Notes under the pieces: generated by a model
Seen by the model: the letters and a program-made list of their open reading frames with translations, nothing else
Databases searched by the model: none
What the model was told of the DNA's origin: nothing
Made by a program: the position numbers and the translations under genes
Source of the DNA: CAIUVD01 sp044338255
Lineage (GTDB): Bacteria; Planctomycetota; UBA11346
Direction: 5' to 3'
DNA: 14,121 bases
Assembly (NCBI GenBank): GCA_044338255.1
Contig: JBIILZ010000103.1
Coordinates: 1 to 14,121 of the forward strand
In this document: in pieces, positions 1 through 8,700 of the stretch
How positions within the stretch are numbered: the stretch's first letter is position 1
Layout: every line of letters starts with the position of its first letter

Positions 1-18
1 AGTAGCTGCAGTGAAATG

Positions 19-56
19 ACTTATGTACATTTTATTCATAATGAAAAGTCATAAGT
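19..56. repeat. AT-rich inverted repeat at left end
   Basis: ACTTATG (19-25) is the exact reverse complement of CATAAGT (50-56). Nested between them is TTCAT-a-ATGAA (35-45). The stretch 1-110 is clearly AT-rich, while everything after about 115 is GC-rich. It could be a promoter or operator region or the edge of an inserted element. No recognisable gene lies in it, and a TGA at 56-58 closes the frame of the following sigma factor ORF. Confidence 0.35.
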
Positions 57-64
57 GAAGGTGG

Positions 65-985
65 TTGTTTAAACCCACGAAAAAATTGGCAGTTATCTCA
101 ATTTTCAGGGATGAGCGCATTGTGCGCTACTTCGTTTGCCGCACCGCCCAGCGCAGCGCCAGACGGCGACGCCACTCCGAGCTATCGGCTTCTACGCCGG
201 TGCTGGCCGAGGTGCCCCTCGCGAACGAAGCCTTGGAACACCTCGACGCCTGCCTACTCAAATTGCCCGACCGCCAACGGGCCGCTGTAACCCTGCATTA
301 CCTAGCCGGGAAATCTGCTGAAGAGATAGCCTTCACCCTGGGAATCACCCGTGATCACGCCTACCAGCTGATCAGCCGCGGCCTAGCTGCCCTGCGGACC
401 CATTTGACACGGCGCGGTATCCGCGTCGGCAGCGTCGTCCTCGCCAGCTGGTTGGCGACGGAAGCCAGAGCCGCGACCATGCCCGTCGATCTCACAGAGA
501 CCTTTTTTCAACCATCCACCGCCCCCACTCCGGGAGCGGAATACCTGGCGCAAGGAGCCCTTAAAACCATGACCATCTCATCCCTCACCTCCATCGCCAC
601 CAACACCGCTGCCGCTGCCGGCCTGCTTCTGACCGCCGGCATCCTCACCCTGACCTTCGCCGCCGAACCCGTGCCACCGAAAGCCGGAACCGGAGCTGCG
701 ACTCCCGCCAGCACGATGCTGGCTCCTGAATTGCAGAAGGCGCTCAACCTGAGCGTATCATGTTCCTTCCAGGATGCGTCGATGACCGAAGTCGCCGCAT
801 GGCTGAGCAAGACCTCAGCCGCGATCGTTGTCGATCCGAAGGTGGTGGCGAGCAACACGACCATTGCATTCAATGGTAGCAACATGCGTCTCGAAGATGT
901 CTTGATGATGATCGAAAGGATGGCCGGTCTCACGCATGTGATCGTCGATCACAAGATCTACCGCATCGATTTGCCGAAACCGTAG
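65..985 (+). CDS. 5'-truncated ECF sigma factor with membrane segment and STN-like C-terminal domain
   Basis: Residues 55-115 form a clear sigma-70 region 4 helix-turn-helix (LPDRQRAAVTLHYLAGKSAEEIAFTLGIT), the part of an ECF sigma factor that reads the -35 element. Before it, residues 21-40 (RYFVCRTAQRSARRRRHSEL) look like the end of region 2 and the linker. The roughly 70 residues of region 2 that melt and bind the -10 element are absent and replaced by about 20 residues from an AT-rich stretch. After region 4 come a hydrophobic stretch (119-138), a likely transmembrane helix (182-199), an Ala/Pro linker, and a domain at 222-302 resembling the secretin/TonB short N-terminal (STN) fold. The only upstream start in frame is TTG at 65, with AAGG four bases before it; GTG at 122 is an alternative. 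Long C-terminal extensions are known in planctomycete ECF factors. Without region 2 it probably cannot work as a sigma factor, so it may be a pseudogene or an anti-sigma-like remnant. Confidence 0.7.
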   Translation: MFKPTKKLAVISIFRDERIVRYFVCRTAQRSARRRRHSELSASTPVLAEVPLANEALEHLDACLLKLPDRQRAAVTLHYLAGKSAEEIAFTLGITRDHAYQLISRGLAALRTHLTRRGIRVGSVVLASWLATEARAATMPVDLTETFFQPSTAPTPGAEYLAQGALKTMTISSLTSIATNTAAAAGLLLTAGILTLTFAAEPVPPKAGTGAATPASTMLAPELQKALNLSVSCSFQDASMTEVAAWLSKTSAAIVVDPKVVASNTTIAFNGSNMRLEDVLMMIERMAGLTHVIVDHKIYRIDLPKP

Positions 986-1059
986 AAATCAAATAGAGGA
1001 TCGAGGGCAGGGATCGGCCCATGCTGGCGGCGCTTATGCGCCTGTCGCGTATCCGGCAC

Positions 1060-1076
1060 GTCACAATGATTGTGAC
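1060..1076. promoter_or_regulatory. Perfect 8-1-8 palindrome, candidate operator
   Basis: GTCACAAT-G-ATTGTGAC is a perfect 17-bp palindrome in the intergenic region, 166 bp before the esterase start. The symmetric form with an AATnATT core resembles the 7-1-7 layout of Fur-superfamily boxes, but other repressor families use similar symmetry and no Fur-type gene is in the window. A closely related copy lies at 12049-12065. The half-site order is opposite to a CRP site. As a bare palindrome with a one-base centre it is unlikely to be a terminator. Confidence 0.5.
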
Positions 1077-1117
1077 TGGAACCGGCATACTCGCGGATCA
1101 TCATTGAAGAACATCAC

Positions 1118-1130
1118 GTCAGGGCCTGAC
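1118..1130. repeat. 6-1-6 palindrome GTCAGG-g-CCTGAC
   Basis: A short perfect palindrome in the gap before the esterase. It shares the word CCTGACC with the terminal repeats of the element at 5453-5654, so it may be a distant fragment of the same repeat family. It could also be chance. Confidence 0.25.
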
Positions 1131-1242
1131 CTCAGCGCTGCGCCAGGAATATTCGCCGCGCTGGCGTTGGACAGCTCGCTGGCAACGGCTCGTGCGCCAG
1201 CGGCATGAGCTGAAGGTCATCGCGGCAAACGAGGAACTCAGC

Positions 1243-3477
1243 ATGCGCCTACCGAGGATATCGACGTTTGACCGTGATCGTCGTGGGCGCACTTGGTCGA
1301 TCTACTACCGGTTGTTGGCCATCTCGCTCTCGGCTCTGCCTTACCTGCAATGCCTTGCTCAAGAACCTGCCACGGATTCTCGCGTAATCTTGCAGGATGG
1401 CGTGATTGTAACCGGAATTCTGGAAAAAAAGAAACAGGTCGTGACGATCACGAACGAATTCCAGACGGTGTTCCTCAGTCCAAGCATCATCCAGGCCATC
1501 CAAGCAGTGCCAAAAGAGGAACCGCCACCTACCTATGCCATGAATGCGCAGCGCTTACAGGGACTGAAACGCAAGGGCAAGCTGGGACTCGTGCACCAGC
1601 ATGCCAGCTATAGTCCACCGGATGAACACGGCGAGATGACCCTCAGCTGCGAGGATTTCGTCCTTGGCAAGCTCTCTGTCACCATCGTTCCCGTGCGGAT
1701 CACTCCCTTCGGCGTCGATTATAGCGGAGTGGAATACGAATTTACCGGATCCTTCAATGGCGGACAAAACATCCCCTTTGCCTGCCAGCTCGCCAAAAAA
1801 CAGGCCGGCGAGGATCCCGCCGCCCGTCTCAAATTAGCTCGTTTCATGCGCCTGGCCGGCAGCCTCTGGGATGCCGGCAGCATCCTTGAAATTTTGCACC
1901 AATCGGGAATCGATGAAGCGACTCTGCTCAGCGAGCGCACCGCGCTTGCTGAAGCCGTGATGCGCCGAGATGTTGATAACGTGCTGCGCCTGCGTGCAGG
2001 ACACGACCTGAATGCCTGGCGACAAGAGGCCGCTGCGTTGTCGACACGGGAATGTCCGCCGCCATTGCATGATGAAGTCACCGCCATCATCGCTGAAGCC
2101 GCAGCCGCCAACAAAGCCGTGGCCCAGGCGCGAGCGTTGCTGTCCGCCGCCGGAATTGCACCACGAGCAGATGATCAAGAAGCAGCCGTTCGACTGCTGC
2201 GCGTTCTCGGAGCCGATGAGGGACAGCCACCCACGCTGCTCGCCACGCTGCCCGCCACGCAGGTGGCACGCCTGAGCGAACCATGGGTTGAGGGCTTGGA
2301 TCGAGAGAACGTCACGGAAGCGCTGCTCGCCGAAGCGATCACGCTGGCCGATCAGACCGCACGCTGTTTCGCCAGCGAGGATGCAACTGCGGCCACCGAG
2401 CTCGCCGCCAATTTTGCGGGCTCGAAATTGACCTTGCGCGCGAAACTGGCCATCCTCGGCAAGGCCCAGACGTATCCAGATCCCGGCCAGGATTGGACCA
2501 AAATCAGCTACCGCCATCCCACCAGCGGCAAGACCTACCACTACTATGTTCAGGTCCCTCCACAGTACCGTTCTGATTGTCCCTGTCCGACGCTGATCTC
2601 CTTGCACGGTCAGGTAACCAAGGCTGACGTCATGCGCAACTTCTGGGGCTCTTCGGCGTCCCGGTGGGGCATGATCCTCATCAGTCCCGAATACATCTAC
2701 GACCGTGAATCCGGCTATCGAGAAAGCATAGAAGAACACGAGGCCGTTCTCGGTGCTCTCTGGGACGCTTCGAAGACCTTGAATATCGACCATGACCGGG
2801 TGGCTCTGCAAGGCCACTCCCAGGGTGGTCATGCCACTTGGGACATCGGCACCGCCCACGCGGGGATGTTCGCCGGGGTCGTCCCCTTGCTGGGCATTCC
2901 CTTGAAAACACCCCTGGCGAACCTGGCGGATTCAGCCCTTTACAGCATCGATGGCAGCCTTGACGGAGGGGCGCCGCAGGCCAACCGTCGTGCGCTTGAA
3001 GAACTCGCCCGCCTGGGCTGCGATGCCCGCTATGTCGAATTCACCAACCGCACCCATGAAGCATTCTTCGAGGAATACGATCGCATCTGTGCCTGGATGC
3101 TCTCGCATCGACGCACCGCCCGGGCCTCTCTGCACCTGTATCCCGCGCGCACCTGCGACACGGCCCGCAATTGGCTACGTCTCACCAGTTCGCGCTTATC
3201 AGAAGGCCTGCTCAGTGTGCCGATCGCCGATGTCCATGCCGACGCCACCTGCAAAGCCAACACCTATACCGTCACGGCCCAAGGAGCACGCACGCTGACT
3301 ATCCTCATCGATCCGCGAATGATCAATCTCGATCAGCCGGTGATCGTCAAGATCAACGGAAAAATCGCCATTCAACGCAAGGTCGACATCGATTGGCGTT
3401 TCGCCATCGGCGAGGCCATGACACGACGTGATCGTCAGGAGCTGTTTCTGCAGCACCTGGACCTGAAGATACCGTGA
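1243..3477 (+). CDS. Secreted alpha/beta hydrolase (esterase/peptidase-like) with Sm-like N-terminal module
   Basis: A 744-aa exported serine hydrolase, substrate unknown. I place the start at ATG 1243 because GAGGA (1231-1235) sits seven bases upstream and a signal peptide follows (hydrophobic residues 20-39, possible cleavage after CLA at 37-39). The frame is also open from GTG 1192. Residues 47-88 look like the small Sm/SH3-like beta-barrel often found in planctomycete secreted proteins. Residues 180-410 are Ala-rich and helical. The catalytic domain spans about 415-625: oxyanion region LISLHGQ (451-457), nucleophile elbow GHSQGG with Ser526, a likely acid in SIDGSLD (Asp570 or 574) and His605 in NRTHEAF. 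Residues 630-715 form a C-terminal beta module with LTILIDPRMINLDQPVIVKI, typical of planctomycete hydrolases of this kind. It resembles the phospholipase/carboxylesterase and PHB-depolymerase-like families. It could be an acyl or feruloyl esterase acting on polysaccharide side groups, but that is inferred from the neighbourhood. Confidence 0.82.
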   Translation: MRLPRISTFDRDRRGRTWSIYYRLLAISLSALPYLQCLAQEPATDSRVILQDGVIVTGILEKKKQVVTITNEFQTVFLSPSIIQAIQAVPKEEPPPTYAMNAQRLQGLKRKGKLGLVHQHASYSPPDEHGEMTLSCEDFVLGKLSVTIVPVRITPFGVDYSGVEYEFTGSFNGGQNIPFACQLAKKQAGEDPAARLKLARFMRLAGSLWDAGSILEILHQSGIDEATLLSERTALAEAVMRRDVDNVLRLRAGHDLNAWRQEAAALSTRECPPPLHDEVTAIIAEAAAANKAVAQARALLSAAGIAPRADDQEAAVRLLRVLGADEGQPPTLLATLPATQVARLSEPWVEGLDRENVTEALLAEAITLADQTARCFASEDATAATELAANFAGSKLTLRAKLAILGKAQTYPDPGQDWTKISYRHPTSGKTYHYYVQVPPQYRSDCPCPTLISLHGQVTKADVMRNFWGSSASRWGMILISPEYIYDRESGYRESIEEHEAVLGALWDASKTLNIDHDRVALQGHSQGGHATWDIGTAHAGMFAGVVPLLGIPLKTPLANLADSALYSIDGSLDGGAPQANRRALEELARLGCDARYVEFTNRTHEAFFEEYDRICAWMLSHRRTARASLHLYPARTCDTARNWLRLTSSRLSEGLLSVPIADVHADATCKANTYTVTAQGARTLTILIDPRMINLDQPVIVKINGKIAIQRKVDIDWRFAIGEAMTRRDRQELFLQHLDLKIP

Positions 3478-3494
3478 GGCGCTTTCGCGTAGCT

Positions 3495-3506
3495 GCGATG
3501 CATCGC
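3495..3506. repeat. 12-bp palindrome between esterase and next gene
   Basis: GCGATGCATCGC lies 18 bp after the esterase stop. It has no loop and no T-run, so it is a poor terminator candidate; no function can be assigned. Confidence 0.2.
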
Positions 3507-3607
3507 TGTTCATCTCGCCAATGAGTTCCCTATCGAGGAAAACGCGCGCTGACTTTCCACGTAAAAATCATGACCTTCCTTGCCCTACGTCATTACGAAA
3601 GACTTCC

Positions 3608-5425
3608 ATGTACCGACTCACTCGTCCGCTCCTCTCCCTCATCGCCGCCACCGCCCTGATGGCGGTCGAGGCCACGCCACCTGTGGTCAGCATGAGCCTG
3701 CCCGACGTTGTCCACACCACGGAACAACTGCTGGCCGGACCCTATGGCAGGATGTGGCAGCAGCCGGCGGTGCAGAAGCTGTGCGCCGAGATGATCGCCC
3801 TGCCCGGTTCCGATTGCGCCTGGCTGGGCATGGTCGATCGCATCCGTGAGGTGCGCTACGAGCTGGTGGCGACGGCACCCAAACAGGTCGGGCAAAATGC
3901 CGGACTGGCTTCCTGTCTCGGCCTGCGACTGCCGGCTGGAAACGATCCTCAAACGGTGAACGGCACGGCCCGCCGTGAAGGTGACTGGTGGCTGCTTGGC
4001 CATACGGGAGCCACACTTGCCCTGCCCGTGCTTAGGGAACCGCTCAAGTCTGACGTCAATTGCGTCATCCGCCTCAGTGCGTTCGCCGAACTCTTCCCAA
4101 CTGAGGATGCCGCGAACTTCCGCAAGATACTGGAGGTCCTGGGGCTCGATCGCATCGATCTCCACCTCGATAGCTATCCCGGCGGCGTGCGCAAAAGCGG
4201 ACTGATCGCCGGTAGCAAGCTGCCATTCAAGGCCGTCGACGCAGACGCCTTGGCGGGTTTTCCAGAACACCCCCTAAGCCTCATCGCGGTCGGTATCGAC
4301 GGCCAGGCGCTGGTCAGACTGGCGAAGGAAATCGGGCTGCAGAGTGACCTCCGCATCGGGCTCGATTCCCTGCTGTCCGGATGCGATGGTACGGTGGTCT
4401 TCGCCGTCACCCCCGGCGCACCTTTTCCGGGTATGACCCTCTCGCTCCCGGCGTCGGCGGCCATCGATGCCTTGATCGGCAAGTTGAGCGATTGGCGCGA
4501 GCCCGGATCGGGCGCCCATGTCATCGCCGAGGCCAGGACGCGCTCAGTCAGGCTGCCGATGCCGCCGCAATTCTCGCTCTCGGTGATGCTTCGCCGTCTC
4601 GATCAGCGCTGGGTGATCAGCTCCGACCAGCCGCTGATCGATAGCCTGGCGGCCGCGAAGCCGGCGCCGTTTGCAGTCCAGAACGCGTGGAAGCATCCCG
4701 ATGGCGCGGTCGTCCTCGCCTTGGACGACACCAAGGTCCTGGCCCAGACCCTGCTCGGATACCTACCGATGCTCACCATGGGAAACCGCGCTCCGGTGGG
4801 GAAGCACTGGGACGAACTCGTCCAAGACGCGCTCGTCGCCGTCATACCGCATCTCCAGCCGGGTGCCCTCATCATGCGCAACGATACGGACGGTTTGCGC
4901 CTCGAGGGCGAGAACGGGATGTTCGCCGATCTGGTGCTGGTGCAGTTGTCGGTGCTCGCGGGCAAGGCCCTGCTGACAACGTTTCAGATACCCGAAAGCA
5001 CGTATCGCGCGAATGCCCGCAACCACATGCGCCAGATTTTACGGGCGGCGATAGTCTACCAAAACAACCATGACGAAAGCTGGCCGGCTGATTTCGCCGA
5101 ACTCAAGAAGTGGTCGGATGGCGATCTGGATGACAAGCTGTTCCAGTGCCCCGGCCATCCCGAGATCGAGCAGCCGTTTCTCTACGTCCGTCCTTCCCCC
5201 ACCGCCAAGTCAGTGCAGCCGGTAATCCTCCAGGACCCCGCCTGCAACCGCGGCCAAGGCAGCATGGTGGCCTACGCCGACGGGCACGTCTCCTATGAAA
5301 AGGGCGCGGTGGCGACGGCGATGTGGGAGGAGGCCAAGCGTCTCGCCACTTCACCCAAGGCCAAAACCGGCGGCATCGAGACCCACGATTGGACTACCCC
5401 ACCGGATATCAAGGCACAGCCTTAA
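3608..5425 (+). CDS. Secreted protein of unknown function with pseudopilin-type/H-X9-DG-like C-terminal domain
   Basis: A 605-aa exported protein. The frame opens at ATG 3521, but that start has no ribosome-binding site and would add 29 polar residues. ATG 3608 is followed at once by a good signal peptide (MYRLTRPLLSLIAATALMAVEA), so I prefer it. Residues 25-450 form a large alpha/beta region I do not recognise; it resembles the periplasmic DUF3352-like proteins common in planctomycetes. The C terminus (465-565) has the signature of PVC prepilin-processing-associated proteins: NHMRQILRAAIVYQNNHDESWP (469-492), the LFQCPGHP segment (511-518), and GSMVAYADGHVSY (551-563). The usual His ten residues before the Asp of the DG pair is Arg548 here. 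No N-terminal GFTLIE pilin helix is present, so the tail is attached to a non-pilin exported protein. It follows the esterase on the same strand with a 130-bp gap and may be cotranscribed with it. Confidence 0.72.
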   Translation: MYRLTRPLLSLIAATALMAVEATPPVVSMSLPDVVHTTEQLLAGPYGRMWQQPAVQKLCAEMIALPGSDCAWLGMVDRIREVRYELVATAPKQVGQNAGLASCLGLRLPAGNDPQTVNGTARREGDWWLLGHTGATLALPVLREPLKSDVNCVIRLSAFAELFPTEDAANFRKILEVLGLDRIDLHLDSYPGGVRKSGLIAGSKLPFKAVDADALAGFPEHPLSLIAVGIDGQALVRLAKEIGLQSDLRIGLDSLLSGCDGTVVFAVTPGAPFPGMTLSLPASAAIDALIGKLSDWREPGSGAHVIAEARTRSVRLPMPPQFSLSVMLRRLDQRWVISSDQPLIDSLAAAKPAPFAVQNAWKHPDGAVVLALDDTKVLAQTLLGYLPMLTMGNRAPVGKHWDELVQDALVAVIPHLQPGALIMRNDTDGLRLEGENGMFADLVLVQLSVLAGKALLTTFQIPESTYRANARNHMRQILRAAIVYQNNHDESWPADFAELKKWSDGDLDDKLFQCPGHPEIEQPFLYVRPSPTAKSVQPVILQDPACNRGQGSMVAYADGHVSYEKGAVATAMWEEAKRLATSPKAKTGGIETHDWTTPPDIKAQP

Positions 5426-5452
5426 CCAACGCCGGAAGCCACAAAGTAGAAC

Positions 5453-5654
5453 TGACCTGACCGCCAACGCTGGTCCAACCATTATGAGTAAACCGGCTGG
5501 GGTTGGCGGGGTTGAACGCGGCTGTCCGCGTTGCCCAACACGGTGCGGTCGAGTGACTCCGAGCACGGGGCCATGAAGCCCCGCGCACGGGAGCCACCCG
5601 ACCGCACCGACCGACCGACAATAGGCGGCCAGCTTCTCGACGGGGGTCAGGTCA
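5453..5654. mobile_element. Possible MITE-like element with 10-bp terminal inverted repeats and nested hairpins
   Basis: TGACCTGACC (5453-5462) and GGTCAGGTCA (5645-5654) are exact reverse complements 202 bp apart. Inside are three more inverted repeats: CCGCCAAC/GTTGGCGG (5461-5468 and 5502-5509), AACGCGG-CTGT-CCGCGTT (5515-5532), and an 11-bp pair CGGTGCGGTCG/CGACCGCACCG (5541-5551 and 5599-5609) enclosing CGGGGC/GCCCCG (5566-5571 and 5578-5583). No convincing ORF is inside. It sits between convergent genes. It could be a non-autonomous transposable element, a REP/BIME-like repeat or a structured RNA, and may also act as a bidirectional terminator, though there is no T-run. Confidence 0.45.
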
Positions 5655-5693
5655 CGGTGGGCAGTTGGCCGATTCGGTAGCGGCGCATGGCGC

Positions 5694-5739
5694 AATGCCT
5701 GTCCTGCCAAAAATGCCTGTCCTGCCATAATGCCTGTCC
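5694..5739. repeat. Short tandem repeat, about 2.7 copies of 17-18 bp
   Basis: AATGCCTGTCCTGCCA occurs at 5694-5709 and again at 5712-5727, and its first 11 bases recur at 5729-5739. The array begins just beyond the sulfatase stop codon, in what would be its 3' untranslated region. There are too few copies and no spacers, so it is not a CRISPR. The function is unknown. Confidence 0.7.
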
Positions 5740-5746
5740 GCATGAT

Positions 5747-8700
5747 TCAGCCCGAACCATTCATGCGTAGCAGGTAGTCGGCCTGCGCCGCATCCAGCAG
5801 CATGACATCATCGATGAAGAATGGCTGCGATGTCCCTCCCAGGGTCTGGTTGTAGAAGCGGAAGGCGCGGAAATCCGTAACCTGATCTGCCCCGAGATCA
5901 GACAGGTGTAGGACGATGCGCCGCCAGGTGTTCGCGGGCAAGGATTCAGCCAGTACCTTCTTGGCCTGGAGCCCGACGGGCAGCAGCCGGTTGACCGCCA
6001 TGGCGACCTTCTGGCCACCGATGGCGCCGCCGTTGATCCACAGGCTCACCGCCGCATAGGGCGCGGTGGAGAAGCCCTGGGTGGCCACCCCCGAACTGGG
6101 CAGACCGCATTCGTCCGTCGGTCCCAGCAGAGCCCGGATCGACGTCAGCCCGATATGGGCAAACTCACGGCTGGCCTTGTCCACCCCGGCCGTGATCGAA
6201 CCGGCGGGGATGTTGGTGCTCACCAGCCAGGGAACCTGGATACCCTCAACCATCGGACCCTGCCCGTAGACCACCACGCCACCACCGAGCACGGTGAAGG
6301 AGAGGGTGATCGCGGCTGAGGCCTGGTCGCCATCGGTGGCCCTCACCGTCGCCACCACCGCTCCGGCCGCCAAGGGCCGGCCGGAGATGCGCCGCGTGAC
6401 CGGGTCGAAAACCAGGCCGGCCGGCAGCCCGATCGCGGTGTAGGTCAGCAGATCGCCATCGGGATCGCTGCCGGCGGGAACGGTCAGCGTGAAGTCCTCG
6501 CCCACCATCGCCGTCTGGTCCGCCACCGTCGGAGCCACCGGGGTGCTATTGCTCAGGAGCCGGACATCATCGAGGTAGAACGCCCGGGCGGGGGTCACCC
6601 CCGACTGGTCGTAGAAGCGGATGGCCCGCAGGTCGGTGATGGTGATGGGTGCGCCGAGGTCGGCGAGCTTGATCGTGAACTGCTTCCAGACATTCGCCTG
6701 CAGCGTGCCGGGCAGGGTGTAACGGGCCTGCAGGCCGGCCGGGGCAAGGCGGTTGACCGCCAGGGCAATGGTCTGTCCGCCAAGCGCGCCGCCGTTGAGC
6801 CAGAAGCTGACCGACGTGTACGGAGCGACGGTGAAGCCCTGGGAGGTGATTCTTGAGCTGGGTAGTGCGAGTTCACCGTTCGCGCCGAGAATGGCTTTGA
6901 TCGCGGTGCTGCCGCTGTGCACGACGTCGCGGCTTGCCGCATCGACCGTCGCCCCGCCGCCGCTGCTCACCAGCCACGGAGCCTGGGCGCCTTCGCCCGC
7001 GCTGCCCGAACCATAGATCAACAGGCTGTGATCGGCTGCCTTGGCGACCACCGTGATCGACACCGTGGCGCTGGCACTGGTGGCGCCCTTGTCGTCAGTC
7101 ACGGTGAAGGTGAAGGCATCGGGGCCGACATAGCCTGCCACCGGGGTGTAGACGAGCGTCGCCCCGGTACCGCTCAACGTACCGTGGGCGGGCAGGCCAT
7201 GATCGTACCTGGCGATGGCACCATCGCTGTCGCTACCGGTCAGGGTCAGGTTGAGAGCGCTGTCAGTGGTCATGGCCAGGGCCTGGGGATTAGCCACTGG
7301 CTTGGCGTTGGGCAGCTGGCCTGACACGGTGATGGTCACGGTGGCTGCAGCGCTGGATTTATCCAGAAAGTCGACGGTGGTATAGGTGCTGGTGACGGTT
7401 CCGACCACCCCTGGGCCCGGGGTGTAGCGGGCCGGCTGTGAGAAGATCCCGGTGCTTGCGGTGTAGGTGATCGAACCAGTCATCACCAGGGCGGGACTCA
7501 CGGGGACGAACGACTTGACGGCACCATCACGATCGGTGCCCTTGAGCACCAGGTTGACCGGCACCCCGGCAGGGGTGGTCGCGCTGACCGCGGTTGCAGT
7601 CGGCGCCTGGTTTACCGGCAGTGGGAAGTACGCGTGAAGCAGGCCCTGGATGCGGTCGGCCTCCTGCTGTGTGGAGACGCTCGGTGATCCCGCCAGTAGG
7701 TTCACATAACCCTTCGGATCGGTAGCACGGTCGTACAGTTCACGTTCTTTGGTGCCGTAGTGCTCGATGTAGCAGTAGCGGTCCGTGTAGGCCGCGCGGT
7801 TCCACACCCCGGAGATGGCGGTCTGCCATTCGATGAATCCGGCCGGCTTACCCGGGGCCACGCCTGGATTGGCCAGTTGGCGGGCGAAGCTGCGGCCGTC
7901 CAGGCGGGTGGTGACGCCCTTGCTCACCAGATCGGTGCCGCCATTGGAACGACCTGGAGCCGAGATCAGATCCGTGACGGTCACGGCGCTGCCATCGTCA
8001 GCCTTGGGTTGGGCGAGCTCGACCAGGGTGGGGAAGATGTCGAGCAGTTCGACCGTGCCAGTGGCTACCCCGCCCTGAGCCACCTTCTTCGGGTAACGGA
8101 CGATCAGCGGGACGCGCGGCGTCTCGGGATAGACGGTGTGCTTGTTCCACTGGCCGTGATAACCCAGGTGATACCCCTGATCTGACGTGAAGACGATGAT
8201 GGTATCGTCGTAAATTCCCTGGGCCTTGAGGCCGTCGATCACTTGACCGACACTGTTGTCCAGCTCCTCGAGGGCGGCGTAATAGGCACTCATATAGCGC
8301 CGTTCCTGGTCCTGCGAGAGCTTCCAATCAGCAAAGGAGGTGAAAGCGAACTGGCTGGCCGGGGTGGCGCCCGCAGACGGGACCTCGAACGGCAGCGTCA
8401 TACCATAGTACTTGTCATGCAACTGCTGACGAGCCTCAATCGGGCCATGGGTGTTGTGGAACCCGACCGCGGCAAAGAATGGTTTGCCGGCCACCCGCTC
8501 GGTGGCAAGGAATTGGGTGAACTGTTGCGCGCGCTGAGCATCCTCAAGCACGCCGGTGGCGTTGTCGTAGGTGTAGATGTACATCGCCGCGTCGGACCGG
8601 CTCGGATGCTTGATGACCGACAACGTCTTGGCTCCGGACCCGGTAGGCATCATGGGATGGAACTCCCACGCTTTGCGATCCTGATAGTCTCTGCCCTCTA

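Noticed and set aside
508..933. 141-aa minus-strand frame over the sigma factor gene
   Set aside because: It is antisense to the region 4/STN-like frame and shows no domain or ribosome-binding site.
1060..1076. CRP-type binding site
   Set aside because: The half-sites are TCACA..TGTGA, the reverse arrangement of the CRP consensus TGTGA..TCACA.
1834..2859. 341-aa open frame on the minus strand inside the esterase gene
   Set aside because: It is antisense to a gene with clear catalytic motifs, has no recognisable domain, and is a typical codon-bias shadow in GC-rich DNA.
5461..5510. tRNA-Met-like anticodon loop (CTCATAA on the minus strand)
   Set aside because: The word is present, but no cloverleaf, T-loop or acceptor stem can be formed around it.
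5511..5609. Integron attC site
   Set aside because: GTTGAAC (GTTRRRY-like) and GCCCAAC (RYYYAAC-like) occur at 5511-5517 and 5533-5539, but in the wrong order and spacing for an attC, and no cassette or integrase is seen.
5694..5739. CRISPR array
   Set aside because: The units are nearly adjacent with 1-2 bp between them, so there are no spacers, and there are fewer than three full copies.
5351..5743. 130-aa minus-strand frame in the convergent gap
   Set aside because: It overlaps the hairpin-rich element and the end of the upstream gene; the composition is dictated by the repeats and no family is recognisable.
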